A stretch of 64,000 bases of DNA from Ptiloglossa arizonensis (taxonomy: Eukaryota; Arthropoda; Insecta; Hymenoptera; Colletidae): NCBI RefSeq assembly GCF_051014685.1, contig NW_027478420.1, forward strand, positions 930,001-994,000, in the 5' to 3' direction. Below are positions 44,261 to 58,745 of this stretch, piece after piece. Both the position numbers and the translations under genes were made by a program. Numbering within the stretch: the stretch's first letter is position 1; every line of letters starts with the position of its first letter. The notes under the pieces are model-generated. The model saw nothing but the letters and a program-made list of their open reading frames with translations. It ran no database searches and was not told the origin of the DNA.

Positions 44261-45996
44261 TATAACGTACAACGTATAACGTACAACGTATAACGTAGAA
44301 CGTATAACGTACAACGTATAACGTACAACGTATAACGAATAACGTAAAACGCATAACGTATAACGTATAACGTATAACGTATAACGTATAACGTATAACG
44401 TATAACGTATAACGTATAACGTATAACGTGTAACGGATAACGTATAACGAATAACGTAGAACGTATAACGCATGACGTATAACGTATAACGTATAACGTA
44501 TAATGTATAACGTATAACGTATAACGTATTACGAATAACGTATAACGTATAACGTATAACGTAACACCTATAACGTATAAAGTATAACGTATAGCGTACA
44601 ACGTATAACGTATAACGTATATCGTATAACGTATAACGTATAACGTGTAACGTATAACGTATAACATGTAATGTATAACGTATAACTTATAACGAATAAC
44701 GTATAACGTATAACGTATAACGTACAACGTATAACGTATAACGTATAACGTATAACGTATAACGTATAACGTACAACGTACAACGTACAACGTATAACGT
44801 ATAACGTATAACGTATAACGTATAACGTATAACGTATAACGTATAACGTATAACGTATAACGTATAACGTATAACGTGTAACGGATAACGTATAACGAAT
44901 AACGTAAAACGTATAACGCATGACGTATAACGTATAACGTATAACGTATAACGTATAACGTATAACGTATAACGTATAACGTATAACGTATAACGTATAA
45001 CGTATAACGTATAACGTATAACGTATAACGTATAACGTATAACGTATAACGTATATCGTATAACATGTAATGTATAACGTATAACGAATAACGTATAACG
45101 TATAACGTATAACGTATAACGTATAACGTATAACGTATAACGTATAACGTATAACGTATAACGTATATCGTATAACGTATAACGTATAACGTATAACGTA
45201 TAACGTATAACGTACAACGTATAACGTACAACGTATAACGTACAACGTATAACGTACAACGTATAACGTACAACGTATAACGTACAACGTATAACGTAGA
45301 ACGTATAACGTATAACGTATAACGTATAACGTATAACGTATAACGTATAACGTATAACGTATAACGTATAACGTATAACGTATAACGTATAACGTATAAC
45401 GTATAACGTATAACGTATAACGTATAACGTATAACGTATAACGTATAACGTATAACGTATAACGCACATCGTATAACGTATAACATATAACGAATAACGT
45501 AAAACGCATAACGTATAACGTATAACGTATAACGTATAACGTATAACGTATAACGTATAACGTATAACGTATAACGTATAACGTGTAACGGATAACGTAT
45601 AACGAATAACGTAAAACGTATAACGCATGACGTATAACGTATAACGTATAATGTATAACGTATAACGTATAACGTATAACGTATAACGTATAACGTATAA
45701 CGTATAACGTATAACGTATAACGAATAACGTATAACGTATAACGTATAACGTATAACGTATAACGTATAACGTATAACGTATAACATGTAATGTATAACG
45801 TATAACGTATAATGTATAACGTATAACGTATAACGTATAACGTACAACGTATAACGTATCACGTATAACGTATTACGAATAACGTATAACGTATAACGTA
45901 TAACGTATAACGTAACACCTATAACGTATAACGTATGACGTATAACGTATAACGTATAACGTATAACGTATTACGTATAACGTATAACGTATAACA
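44261..45996. repeat. Segment E, right unit of the 1.73-kb tandem pair
   Basis: Same landmark order as 42521-44260. Its main dimer array has six copies (45211-45294) instead of five, which accounts for 14 of the 21 bp by which the spacing grows. The opening dimer array is interrupted by a cgtagaa unit. Confidence 0.88.
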
Positions 45997-46600
45997 TATA
46001 ACGTATAACCTATGACGTATAACGTATAACGTATAACGTATAACGTATAACGTATAACATGTAATGTATAACGTATAACGTATAATGTGTAACGTATAAC
46101 GTATAACGTATAACGTACAACGTATAACGTATCACGTATAACGTATTACGAATAACGTATAACGTATAACGTATAACGTAACACCTATAACGTATAAAGT
46201 ATAACGTATAGCGTACAACGTATAACGTATAACGTATATCGTATAACGTATAACGTATAACGTGTAACGTATAACGTATAACATGTAATGTATAACGTAT
46301 AACGTATAACGAATAACGTATAACGTATAACGTATAACGTACAACGTATAACGTATAACGTATAACGTATAACGTATAACGTATAACGTATAACGTATAA
46401 CGTATAACGTATAACGTATAACGTATAACGTATAACGTATAACGTATAACGCATAACGTATAAAGTATAACGTACAACGTACAACGTACAACGTATAACG
46501 TATAACGTATAACGTATAACGTATAACGTATAACGTATAACGTATAACGTATAACGTATAACGTATAACGTATAACGTACAACGTATAACGTATCACGTA
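45997..46600. repeat. D-type tail (X-like piece)
   Basis: About 45850-46450 matches 40870-41470 at an offset of 4,980 bp, including gtaacacct near 46180, agtataa, cgtatag and acatgtaatg. It has cgcataa near 46450 where X blocks have cgtctaa. This is the last gtaacacct marker for 6.7 kb. Confidence 0.85.
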
Positions 46601-49600
46601 TAACGTATTACGAATGACGTATAACGTATGGCGTATAACGTATAACGTATAACGTATAACGTATAACGTATAACGTATAACGTATAACGTATAACGTATA
46701 ACGTATAACGTATAACGTATAACGTAAATCATGTAATGTATAACGTATAACGTATAACGAATAACGTATAACGTATAACGTATAACGTATAACGTATAAC
46801 GTATAACGTATAACGTATAACGTATAACGTATAACGTATAACGTATAACGTATAACGTATAACGTATAACGTATAACGTATAACGTAAAACATGTAATGT
46901 ATAATGTATAACGTATAACGAATAACGTATAACGTATAACGTATAACGTATAACGTATAACGTATAACGTATAACGTATAACGTATAACGTATAACGTAT
47001 AACGTATAACGTATAACGTATAACGTATAACGTATAACGTATAACGTATAACGTATAACGTATAACGTACAACGTATAACGTATCACGTATAACGTATTA
47101 CGAATGACGTATAACGTATGACGTATAACGTATAACGTATAACGTATAACGTATAACGTATAACGTATAACGTATAACGTATAACGTATAACGTATAACG
47201 TATAACGTATAACGAATAACGTATAACGTATAACGTATAACGTATAACGTATAACGTATAACATGTAATGTATAACGTATAACGTATAACGAATAACGTA
47301 TAACGTATAACGTATAACGTACAACGTACAACGTACAACGTACAACGTACAACGTACAACGTATAACGTATAACGTATAACGTATAACGTATAACGTATA
47401 ACGTATAACGTATAACGTATAACGTATAACGTATAACGTATAACGTATAACGTATAACGTACAACGTATAACGTATAACGTATAACGTATAACGTATAAC
47501 GTATAACGTATAACGTATAACGTATAACGTATAACGTATAACGTATAACGTATAACGTATAACGTATAACGTACAACGTACAACGTACAACGTATAACGT
47601 ATAACGTATAACGTATAACGTATAACGTATAACGTATAACGTATAACGTATAACGTATAACGTATAACGTATAACGTATAACGTATAACGTATAACGTAT
47701 AACGTATAACGTATAACGTATAACGTATAACGTATAACGTATAACGTATAACGTACAACGTACAACGTACAACGTACAACGTATAACGTATAACGTATAA
47801 CGTGTAACGTATAACGTATAACGTATAACGTATAACGTATAACGTATAACGTATAACGTATAACGTATAACGTATAACGTACAACGTATAACGTATAACG
47901 TATAACGTATAACGTATAACGTATAACGTATAACGTATAACGTATAACGTATAACGTATAACGTATAACGTATAACGTATAACGTATAACGTACAACGTA
48001 CAACGTACAACGTATAACGTATAACGTATAACGTATAACGTATAACGTATAACGTATAACGTATAACGTATAACGTATAACGTATAACGTATAACGTATA
48101 ACGTAAAACATGTAATGTATAACGTATAACGTATAACGAATAACGTATCACGTATAACGTATTACGAATGACGTATAACGTATGACGTATAACGTATAAC
48201 GTATAACGTATAACGTATAACGTATAACGTATAACGTATAACGTATAACGTATAACGTATAACGTATAACGTATAACGAATAACGTATAACGTATAACGT
48301 ATAACGTATAACGTATAACGTATAACGTATAACGTATAACGTATAACGTATAACGTATAACGTATAACGTATAACGTATAACGTATAACGTATAACGTAT
48401 AACGTACAACGTACAACGTACAACGTATAACGTATAACGTATAACGTATAACGTATAACGTATAACGTATAACGTATAACGTATAACGTATAACGTATAA
48501 CGTATAACGTAAAACATGTAATGTATAACGTATAACGTATAACGAATAACGTATAACGTATAACGTATAACGTATAACGTATAACGTATAACGTATAACG
48601 TATAACGTATAACCTACAAAGTATAACGTATCACGTATAACGTATAACGAATGACGTATAACGTATAACGTATGACATGTAATGTATAACGTATAACGTA
48701 AAACGAATAACGTATAACGTATAACGTATAACGTACAACGTATAACGTATAACGTATAACGCATAACGTATAACGTATAACGTATAACGTATAACGTATA
48801 ACGTATAACGTATAACGTATAACGTATAACGTATAACGTATAACGTACAACGTACAACGTACAACGTATAACGTATAACGTATAACGTATAACGTATAAC
48901 GTATAACGTATAACGTATAACGTATAACGTATAAAGTATAACGTATAACGTATAACGTATAACGTATAACGTATAACGTGTAACGGATAACGTATAACGA
49001 ATAACGTAAAACGTATAACGCATGACGTATAACGTATAACGTATAACGTATAACGTATAACGTATAACGTATAACGTATAACGTATAACGTATAACGTAT
49101 AACGTATAACGTATAACGTATAACGTATAACGTATAACGTATAACGTATAACGTATAACGTATAACGTATAACGTATAACGTATAACGTATAACGTATAA
49201 CGTATAACGTATAACGTATAACGTATAACGTATAACGTATAACGTATAACGTATAACGTATAACGTATAACGTATAACGTATAACGTATAACGTATAACG
49301 TATAACGTATAACGTATAACGTATAACGTATAACGTATAACGTATAACGTATAACGTGTAACGGATAACGTATAACGTATAACGTGTAACGGATAACGTA
49401 TAACGAATAACGTATAACGTATAACGTATAACGTATAACGTATAACGTATAACGTATAACGTATGACATGTAATGTATAACGTATAACGTATAACGAATA
49501 ACGTATAACGTATAACGTACAACGTATAACGTATAACGTATAACGTATAACGTATAACGTATAACGTATAACGTACAACGTATAACGTATAACGTATAAC

Positions 49601-52300
49601 GTATAACGTATAACGTATAACGTATAACGTATGACATGTAATGTATAACGTATAACGTATAACGAATAACGTATAACGTATAACGTATAACGTACAACGT
49701 ATAACGTATAACGTATAACGTATAACGTATAACGTATAACGTATAACGTATAACGTATAACGTATAACGTACAACGTACAACGTACAACGTACAACGTAC
49801 AACGTATAACGTATAACGTATAACGTATAACGTATAACGTATAACGTATAACGTATAACGTATAACGTATAACGTATAACGTATAACGTATAACGTATAA
49901 CGTATAACGTACAACGTATAACGTATAACGTATAACGTATAACGTATAACGTATAACGTATAACGTATAACGTATAACGTATAACGTATAACGTATAACG
50001 TATAACGTATAACGTATAACGTACAACGTACAACGTACAACGTATAACGTATAACGTATAACGTATAACGTATAACGTATAACGTATAACGTATAACGTA
50101 TAACGTATAACGTATAACGTATAACGTATAACGTATAACGTATAACGTGTAACGGATAACGTATAACGTATAACGTGTAACGGATAACGTATAACGAATA
50201 ACGTATAACGTATAACGTATAACGTATAACGTATAACGTATAACGTATAACGTATGACATGTAATGTATAACGTATAACGTATAACGTATAACGTATAAC
50301 GTACAACGTATAACGTATAACGTATAACGTATAACGTATAACGTATAACGTATAACGTACAACGTATAACGTATAACGTATAACGTATAACGTATAACGT
50401 ATAACGTATAACGTATGACATGTAATGTATAACGTATAACGTATAACGAATAACGTATAACGTATAACGTATAACGTACAACGTATAACGTATAACGTAT
50501 AACGTATAACGTATAACGTATAACGTATAACGTATAACGTATAACGTATAACGTACAACGTACAACGTACAACGTACAACGTACAACGTATAACGTATAA
50601 CGTATAACGTATAACGTATAACGTATAACGTATAACGTATAACGTATAACGTATAACGTATAACGTATAACGTATAACGTATAACGTATAACGTACAACG
50701 TATAACGTATAACGTATAACGTATAACGTATAACGTATAACGTATAACGTATAACGTATAACGTATAACGTATAACGTATAACGTATAACGTATAACGTA
50801 CAACGTACAACGTACAACGTACAACGTATAACGTATAACGTATAACGTATAACGTATAACGTATAACGTATAACGTATAACGTATAACGTATAACGTATA
50901 ACGTAAAACATGTAATGTATAACGTATAACGTATAACGAATAACGTATAACGTATAACGTATAACGTATAACGTATAACGTATAACGTATAACGTATAAC
51001 GTATAACGTATAACGTATAACGTATAACGCATAACGTATAACGTATAACGTACAACGTATAACGTATCACGTATAACGTATTACGAATGACGTATAACGT
51101 ATGACGTATAACGTATAACGTATAACGTATAACGTATAACGTATAACGTATAACGTATAACGTATAACGTATAACGTATAACGTATAACGTATAACGAAT
51201 AACGTATAACGTATAACGTATAACGTATAACGTATAACGTATAACATGTAATGTATAACGTATAACGTATAACGAATAACGTATAACGTATAACGTATAA
51301 CGTACAACGTATAACGTATAACGTACAACGTACAACGTACAACGTATAACGTATAACGTATAACGAATAACGTATAACGTATAACGTATAACGTATAACG
51401 TATAACATGTAACGGATAACGTATAACGAATAACGTAAAACGTATAACGCATGACGTATAACGTATAACGTATAACGTATAACGTATAACGTATAACGTA
51501 TAACGTATAACGTATAACGTACAACGTATAACGTATCACGTATAACGTATTACGAATGACGTATAACGTATGACGTATAACGTATAACGTATAACGTATA
51601 ACGTATAACGTATAACGTATAACGTATAACGTATAACGCATAACGTATAACGTATAACGTATAACGTATAACGTATAACGTATAACGTATAACGCATAAC
51701 GTATAACGTATAACGTATAACGTATAACGTATAACGTATAACGTATAACGTATAACGTATAACGTATAACGTATAACGTATAACGTATAACGTATAACGT
51801 ATAACGTATAACGTATAACGTACAACGTATAACGTATCACGTATAACGTATTACGAATGACGTATAACGTATGACGTATAACGTATAACGTATAACGTAT
51901 AACGTATAACGTATAACGTATAACGTATAACGTATAACGCATAACGTATAACGTATAACGTATAACGTATAACGTATAACGTATAACGTATAACGTATAA
52001 CGTATAACGTATAACGTATAACGTACAACGTACAACGTACAACGTATAACGTATAACGTATAACGTATAACGTATAACGTATAACGTATAACGTATAACG
52101 TATAACGTATAACGTATAACGTATAACGTATAACGTATAACGTATAACGTATAACGTATAACGTATAACGTATAACGTATAACGTATAACGTATAACGTA
52201 CAACGTACAACGTACAACGTATAACGTATAACGTATAACGTATAACGTATAACGTATAACGTATAACGTATAACGTATAACGTATAACGTATAACGTACA
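46601..52300. repeat. Segment F, purer heptamer array with cgtacaa runs
   Basis: The gtaacacct marker is absent and long stretches are pure cgtataa, broken by runs of three to six cgtacaa units (for example near 47322, 47572, 47755, 49770, 50552 and 50795) and by isolated gtaaaacatgtaatg. A 47-unit pure run lies at 49026. About 50180-50980 matches 63200-64000 at an offset of 13,020 bp. The longest spurious open frame of the window (48162-51032, minus strand) lies here because the purest repeat gives the fewest chance stops. No genes. Confidence 0.87.
49026..49354. repeat. Pure run of 47 canonical units
   Basis: It is bounded on the left by cgcatga (49019) and on the right by cgtgtaa-cggataa (49355). 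The same flanks bound runs at 54381, 61339 and 62844. Confidence 0.93.
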
Positions 52301-52455
52301 ACGTACAACGTACGACGTATAACGTATAACGTATAACGTATAACGTATAACGTATAACGTATAACGTACAACGTATAACGTATAACGTATAACGTATAAC
52401 GTATAACGTATATCGTATAACGTATAACGTATAACGTATAACGTATAACGTATAA

Positions 52456-52539
52456 CGTACAACGTATAACGTACAACGTATAACGTACAACGTATAACGT
52501 ACAACGTATAACGTACAACGTATAACGTACAACGTATAA
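52456..52539. repeat. 14-bp dimer array cgtacaacgtataa x6
   Basis: Six copies from 52456, followed by two cgtagaa units (52540 and 52547). Equivalents are at 55578 and 58350. Confidence 0.95.
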
Positions 52540-53599
52540 CGTAGAACGTAGAACGTATAACGTATAACGTATAACGTATAACGTATAACGTATAACGTAT
52601 AACGTATAACGTATAACGTATAACGTATAACGTATAACGTATAACGTATAACGTATAACGTATAACGTATAACGTATAACGTATAACGTATAACGTATAA
52701 CGTATAACGTATAACGTATAACGCACATCGTATAACGTATAACATATAACGAATAACGTAAAACGCATAACGTATAACGTATAACGTATAACGTATAACG
52801 TATAACGTATAACGTATAACGTATAACGTATAACGTGTAACGGATAACGTATAAAGAATAACGTAAAACGTATAACGTATAACGTATAACGTAACACCTA
52901 TAACGTATAACGTATGACGTATAACGTATAACGTATAACGTATAACGTATTACGTATAACGTATAACGTATAACATATAACGTATAACCTATGACGTATA
53001 ACGTATAACGTATAACGTATAACGTATAACGTATAACATGTAATGTATAACGTATAACGTATAATGTGTAACGTATAACGTATAACGTATAACGTACAAC
53101 GTATAACGTATCACGTATAACGTATTACGAATAACGTATAACGTATAACGTATAACGTATAACATGTAATGTATAATTTATAACGTATAACGAATAACGT
53201 ATAACGTATAACGTATAACGTATAACGTACAACGTATAACGTATAACGTATAACGTATAACGTATAACGTATAACGTAGAACGTATAACGTAGAACGTAT
53301 AACGTATAACGTATAACGTATAACGTATAACGTATAACGTATAACGTATAACGTATAACGTATAACGTACAACGTACAACGTACAACGTATAATGTATAA
53401 CGTATAACGTATAACGTATAACGTATAACGTATATCGTATAACGTATAACGTATAACGTGTAACGTATAACGTATAACGTATAACGCATAACGTATAACG
53501 TATAACGTATAACGTATAAAGTATAACGTATAACGTATAACGTATAACGTATAACGTATAACGTATAACGTATAACGTATAACGTATAACGTATAACGT

Positions 53600-54100
53600 A
53601 TAACGTACAAAGTATAACGTATCACGTATAACGTATAACGAATGACGTATAACGTATGACGTATGACGTATAACGTATAACGTATAACGTATAACGTATA
53701 ACGTATAACGTATAACGTATAACGTATAACGTATAACGTAAAACATGTAATGTATAACGTATAACGTATAACGAATAACGTATAACGTATAACGTATAAC
53801 GTATAACGTATAACGTACAACGTATAACGTATAACGTATCACGTATAACGTATTGCGAATAACGTATAACGTATAACGTATAACGTATAACGTAACACCT
53901 ATAACGTATAACGTATGACGTATAACGTATAACGTATAACGTATTACGTATAACGTATAACGTATAACATATAACGTATAACCTATGACGTATAACGTAT
54001 AACGTATAACGTATAACGTATAACGTATAACATGTAATGTATAACGTATAACGTATAATGTGTAACGTATAACGTATAACGTATAACGTACAACGTATAA
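53600..54100. repeat. W block, copy 1
   Basis: Ordered variants are cgtacaa-agtataa at 53604, cgtatca, cgaatga, cgtatga, gtaaaacatgtaatg near 53740, cgtattg at 53849, gtaacacct near 53882, cctatga and acatgtaatg with taatgtgtaacg. It recurs at 57420 (3,822 bp later) and 60206, and in shortened form at 58500. Confidence 0.86.
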
Positions 54101-54380
54101 CGTATAACGTATAACGCATAACGTATAACGTATAACGTATAACGTATAACGTATAACGTATAACGTATAACGTATAACGTATAACGTATAACGTATAACG
54201 TACAACGTACAACGTACAACGTATAACGTATAACGTATAACGTATAACGTATAACGTATAACGTATAACGTATAACGTATAACGTATAAAGTATAACGTA
54301 TAACGTATAACGTATAACGTATAACGTATAACGTGTAACGGAAAACGTATAACGAATAACGTAAAACGTATAACGCATGA

Positions 54381-54681
54381 CGTATAACGTATAACGTATA
54401 ACGTATAACGTATAACGTATAACGTATAACGAATAACGTATAACGTATAACGTATAACGTATAACGTATAACGTATAACGTATAACGTATAACGTATAAC
54501 GTATAACGTATAACGTATAACGTATAACGTATAACGTATAACGTATAACGTATAACGTATAACGTATAACGTATAACGTATAACGTATAACGTATAACGT
54601 ATAACGTATAACGTATAACGTATAACGTATAACGTATAACGTATAACGTATAACGTATAACGTATAACGTATAACGTATAA
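54381..54681. repeat. Near-pure run of 43 units with one cgaataa interruption
   Basis: Seven canonical units, cgaataa at 54430, then 35 canonical units, between cgcatga (54374) and cgtgtaa (54682). The right flank has an extra cgtatga change absent from the sister loci. Confidence 0.92.
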
Positions 54682-55577
54682 CGTGTAACGGATAACGTAT
54701 GACGTATAACGTGTAACGGATAACGTATAACGAATAACGTATAACGTATAACGTATAACGTATAACGTATAACGTATAACGTATGACATGTAATGTATAA
54801 CGTATAACGTATAACGAATAACGTATAACGTATAACGTATAACGTACAACGTATAACGTATAACGTATAACGTATAACGTATAACGTATAACGTATAACG
54901 TACAACGTATAACGTATAACGTATAACGTATAACGTATAACGTATAACGTATAACGTATGACATGTAATGTATAACGTATAACGTATAACGAATAACGTA
55001 TAACGTATAACGTATAACGTACAACGTATAACGTATAACGTATAACGTATAACGTATAACGTATAACGTATAACGTATAACGTATAACGTATAACGTATA
55101 ACGTATAACGTATAACGTATAACGTATAACGTATAACGTATAACGTATAACGTATAACGTATAACGTATAACGTATAACGTATAACGTACAACGTATAAC
55201 GTATCACGTATAACGTATTACGAATGACGTATAACGTATGACGTTAAACGTATAACGTATAACGTATAACGTATAACGTATAACGTATAACGTATAACGT
55301 ATAACGTATAACGTATAACGTATAACGTATAACGTACAACGTACAACGTACAACGTATAACGTATAACGTATAACGTATAACGTATAACGTATAACGTAT
55401 AACGTATAACGTATAACGTACAACGTACAACGTACAACGTATAACGTATAACGTATAACGTATAACGTATAACGTATAACGTATAACGTACAACGTATAA
55501 CGTATAACGTATAACGTATAACGTATAACGTATATCGTATAACGTATAACGTATAACGTATAACGTATAACGTATAA

Positions 55578-55661
55578 CGTACAACGTATAACGTACAACG
55601 TATAACGTACAACGTATAACGTACAACGTATAACGTACAACGTATAACGTACAACGTATAA
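55578..55661. repeat. 14-bp dimer array cgtacaacgtataa x6
   Basis: Six copies from 55578, then cgtagaa at 55662 and 55669. Confidence 0.95.
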
Positions 55662-57419
55662 CGTAGAACGTAGAACGTATAACGTATAACGTATAACGTA
55701 TAACGTATAACGTATAACGTATAACGTATAACGTATAACGTATAACGTATAACGTATAACGTATAACGTATAACGTATAACGTATAACGTATAACGTATA
55801 ACGTATAACGTATAACGTATAACGTATAACGTATAACGTATAACGTATAACGTATAACGTATAACGCACATCGTATAACGTATAACATATAACGAATAAC
55901 GTAAAACGCATAACGTATAACGTATAACGTATAACGTATAACGTACAACGTATAACGTATAACGTATAACGTATAACGTGTAACGGATAACGTATAACGA
56001 ATAACGTAAAACGTATAACGTATAACGTATAACGTAACACCTATAACGTATAACGTATGACGTATAACGTATAACGTATAACGTATAACGTATTACGTAT
56101 AACGTATAACGTATAACATATAACGTATAACCTATGACGTATAACGTATAACGTATAACGTATAACGTATAACGTATAACATGTAATGTATAACGTATAA
56201 CGTATAATGTGTAACGTATAACGTATAACGTATAACGTACAACGTATAACGTATCACGTATAACGTATTACGAATAACGTATAACGTATAACGTATAACG
56301 TATAACATGTAATGTATAATGTATAACGTATAACGAATAACGTATAACGTATAACGTATAACGTATAACGTACAACGTATAACGTATAACGTATAACGTA
56401 TAACGTATAACGTATAACGTAGAACGTATAACGTAGAACGTATAACGTATAACGTATAACGTATAACGTATAACGTATAACGTATAACGTATAACGTATA
56501 ACGTACAACGTACAACGTACAACGTATAATGTATAACGTATAACGTATAACGTATAACGTATAACGTATATCGTATAACGTATAACGTATAACGTGTAAC
56601 GTATAACGTATAACGTATAACGCATAACGTATAACGTATAACGTATAACGTATAAAGTATAACGTATAACGTATAACGTATAACGTATAACGTATAACGT
56701 ATAACGTATAACGTATAACATGTAATGTATGACGTATAACGTATAACGAATAACGTATAACGAATAACGTATAACGTATAACGTACAACGTATATCGTAT
56801 AACGTATAACGTATAACGTATAACGTATAACGTATAACGTATAACGTATAACGTAGAACGTATAACGTATAACGTATAACGTATAACGTATAACGTATAA
56901 CGTATAACGTATAACGTAGAACGTATAACGTACAACGTACAACGTACAACGTATAACGTAGAACGTATAACGTATAACGTATAACGTATAACGTATAACG
57001 TATAACGTATAACGTATAACGTATAACGTATAACGTATAACGTATAACGTATAACGTATAACGTATAACGTATAACGTATAACGTATAACGTATAACGTA
57101 TAACGTATAACGTATAACGTATAACGTATAACGTATAACGTATAACGTACAACGTATAACGTATCACGTATAACGTATTACGAATGACGTATAACGTATG
57201 ACGTATAACGTATAACGTATAACGTATAACGTATAAGGTATAACGTATAACGTATAACGTATAACGTATAACGTAAAACATGTAATGTATAACGTATAAC
57301 GTATAACGAATAACGTATAACGTATAACGTATAACGTATAACGTACAACGTATAACGTGTAACGTATAACGTATAACGTATAACGTATAACGTATAACGT
57401 ACAACGTATAACGTATAAC

Positions 57420-57920
57420 GTATAACGTACAAAGTATAACGTATCACGTATAACGTATAACGAATGACGTATAACGTATGACGTATGACGTATAACGTAT
57501 AACGTATAACGTATAACGTATAACGTATAACGTATAACGTATAACGTATAACGTATAACGTAAAACATGTAATGTATAACGTATAACGTATAACGAATAA
57601 CGTATAACGTATAACGTATAACGTATAACGTATAACGTACAACGTATAACGTATAACGTATCACGTATAACGTATTGCGAATAACGTATAACGTATAACG
57701 TATAACGTATAACGTAACACCTATAACGTATAACGTATGACGTATAACGTATAACGTATAACGTATTACGTATAACGTATAACGTATAACATATAACGTA
57801 TAACCTATGACGTATAACGTATAACGTATAACGTATAACGTATAACGTATAACATGTAATGTATAATGTATAACGTATAACGTATAATGTGTAACGTATA
57901 ACGTATAACGTATAACGTAC
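57420..57920. repeat. W block, copy 2
   Basis: Matches copy 1 with cgtattg at 57671. It has an extra taatgtataacg unit after its acatgtaatg near 57860. Confidence 0.85.
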
Positions 57921-58349
57921 AACGTATAACGTATAACGTATAACGCATAACGTATAACGTATAACGTATAACGTATAACGTATAACGTATAACGTATATC
58001 GTATAACGTATAACGTATAACGTGTAACGTATAACGTATAACGTATAACGTATAACGTATAACGTATAACGTATAACATGTAATGTATGACGTATAACGT
58101 ATAACGAATAACGTATAACGAATAACGTATAACGTATAACGTACAACGTATATCGTATAACGTATAACGTATAACGTATAACGTATAACGTATAACGTAT
58201 AACGTAGAACGTATAACGTATAACGTATAACGTATAACGTATAACGTATAACGTATAACGTACAACGTATAACGTATAACGTATAACGTATAACGTATAA
58301 CGTATAACGTAGAACGTATAACGTATAACGTATAACGTATAACGTATAA

Positions 58350-58745
58350 CGTACAACGTATAACGTACAACGTATAACGTACAACGTATAACGTACAACG
58401 TATAACGTACAACGTATAACGTACAACGTATAACGTAGAACGTAGAACGTATAACGTATAACGTATAACGTATAACGTATAACGTATAACGTATAACGTA
58501 AAACATGTAATGTATAACGTATAACGTATAACGAATAACGTATAACGTATAACGTATAATGTATAACGTATAACGTACAACGTATAACGTATAACGTATC
58601 ACGTATAACGTATTGCGAATAACGTATAACGTATAACGTATAACGTATAACGTAACACCTATAACGTATAACGTATGACGTATAACGTATAACGTATAAC
58701 GTATTACGTATAACGTATAACGTATAACATATAACGTATAACGAA
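58350..58745. repeat. Dimer array x6 joined to a shortened W block (copy 3)
   Basis: Six cgtacaacgtataa copies (58350-58433) and two cgtagaa units are followed by gtaaaacatgtaatg near 58500, cgtattg at 58609 and gtaacacct near 58645. The block then breaks off after acatataacg, without the cctatga part present in the other W copies. Confidence 0.83.

Noticed and set aside
48162..51032. 956-residue minus-strand open frame, and the more than 150 others like it
   Set aside because: All are readings of the same 21-bp period in different frames, overlap each other heavily and show no codon bias, start context or domain. They are expected from the repeat alone.
55236..55255. A phase break at gacgttaaacg near 55243
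   Set aside because: It resolves into two 7-bp units (cgtatga, cgttaaa), so it is a substitution variant and the phase is kept.
8386..58433. CRISPR array, suggested by evenly spaced variants
   Set aside because: There is no repeat of 23-50 bp with unique spacers; the intervening sequence is the same heptamer, and no cas genes are present.
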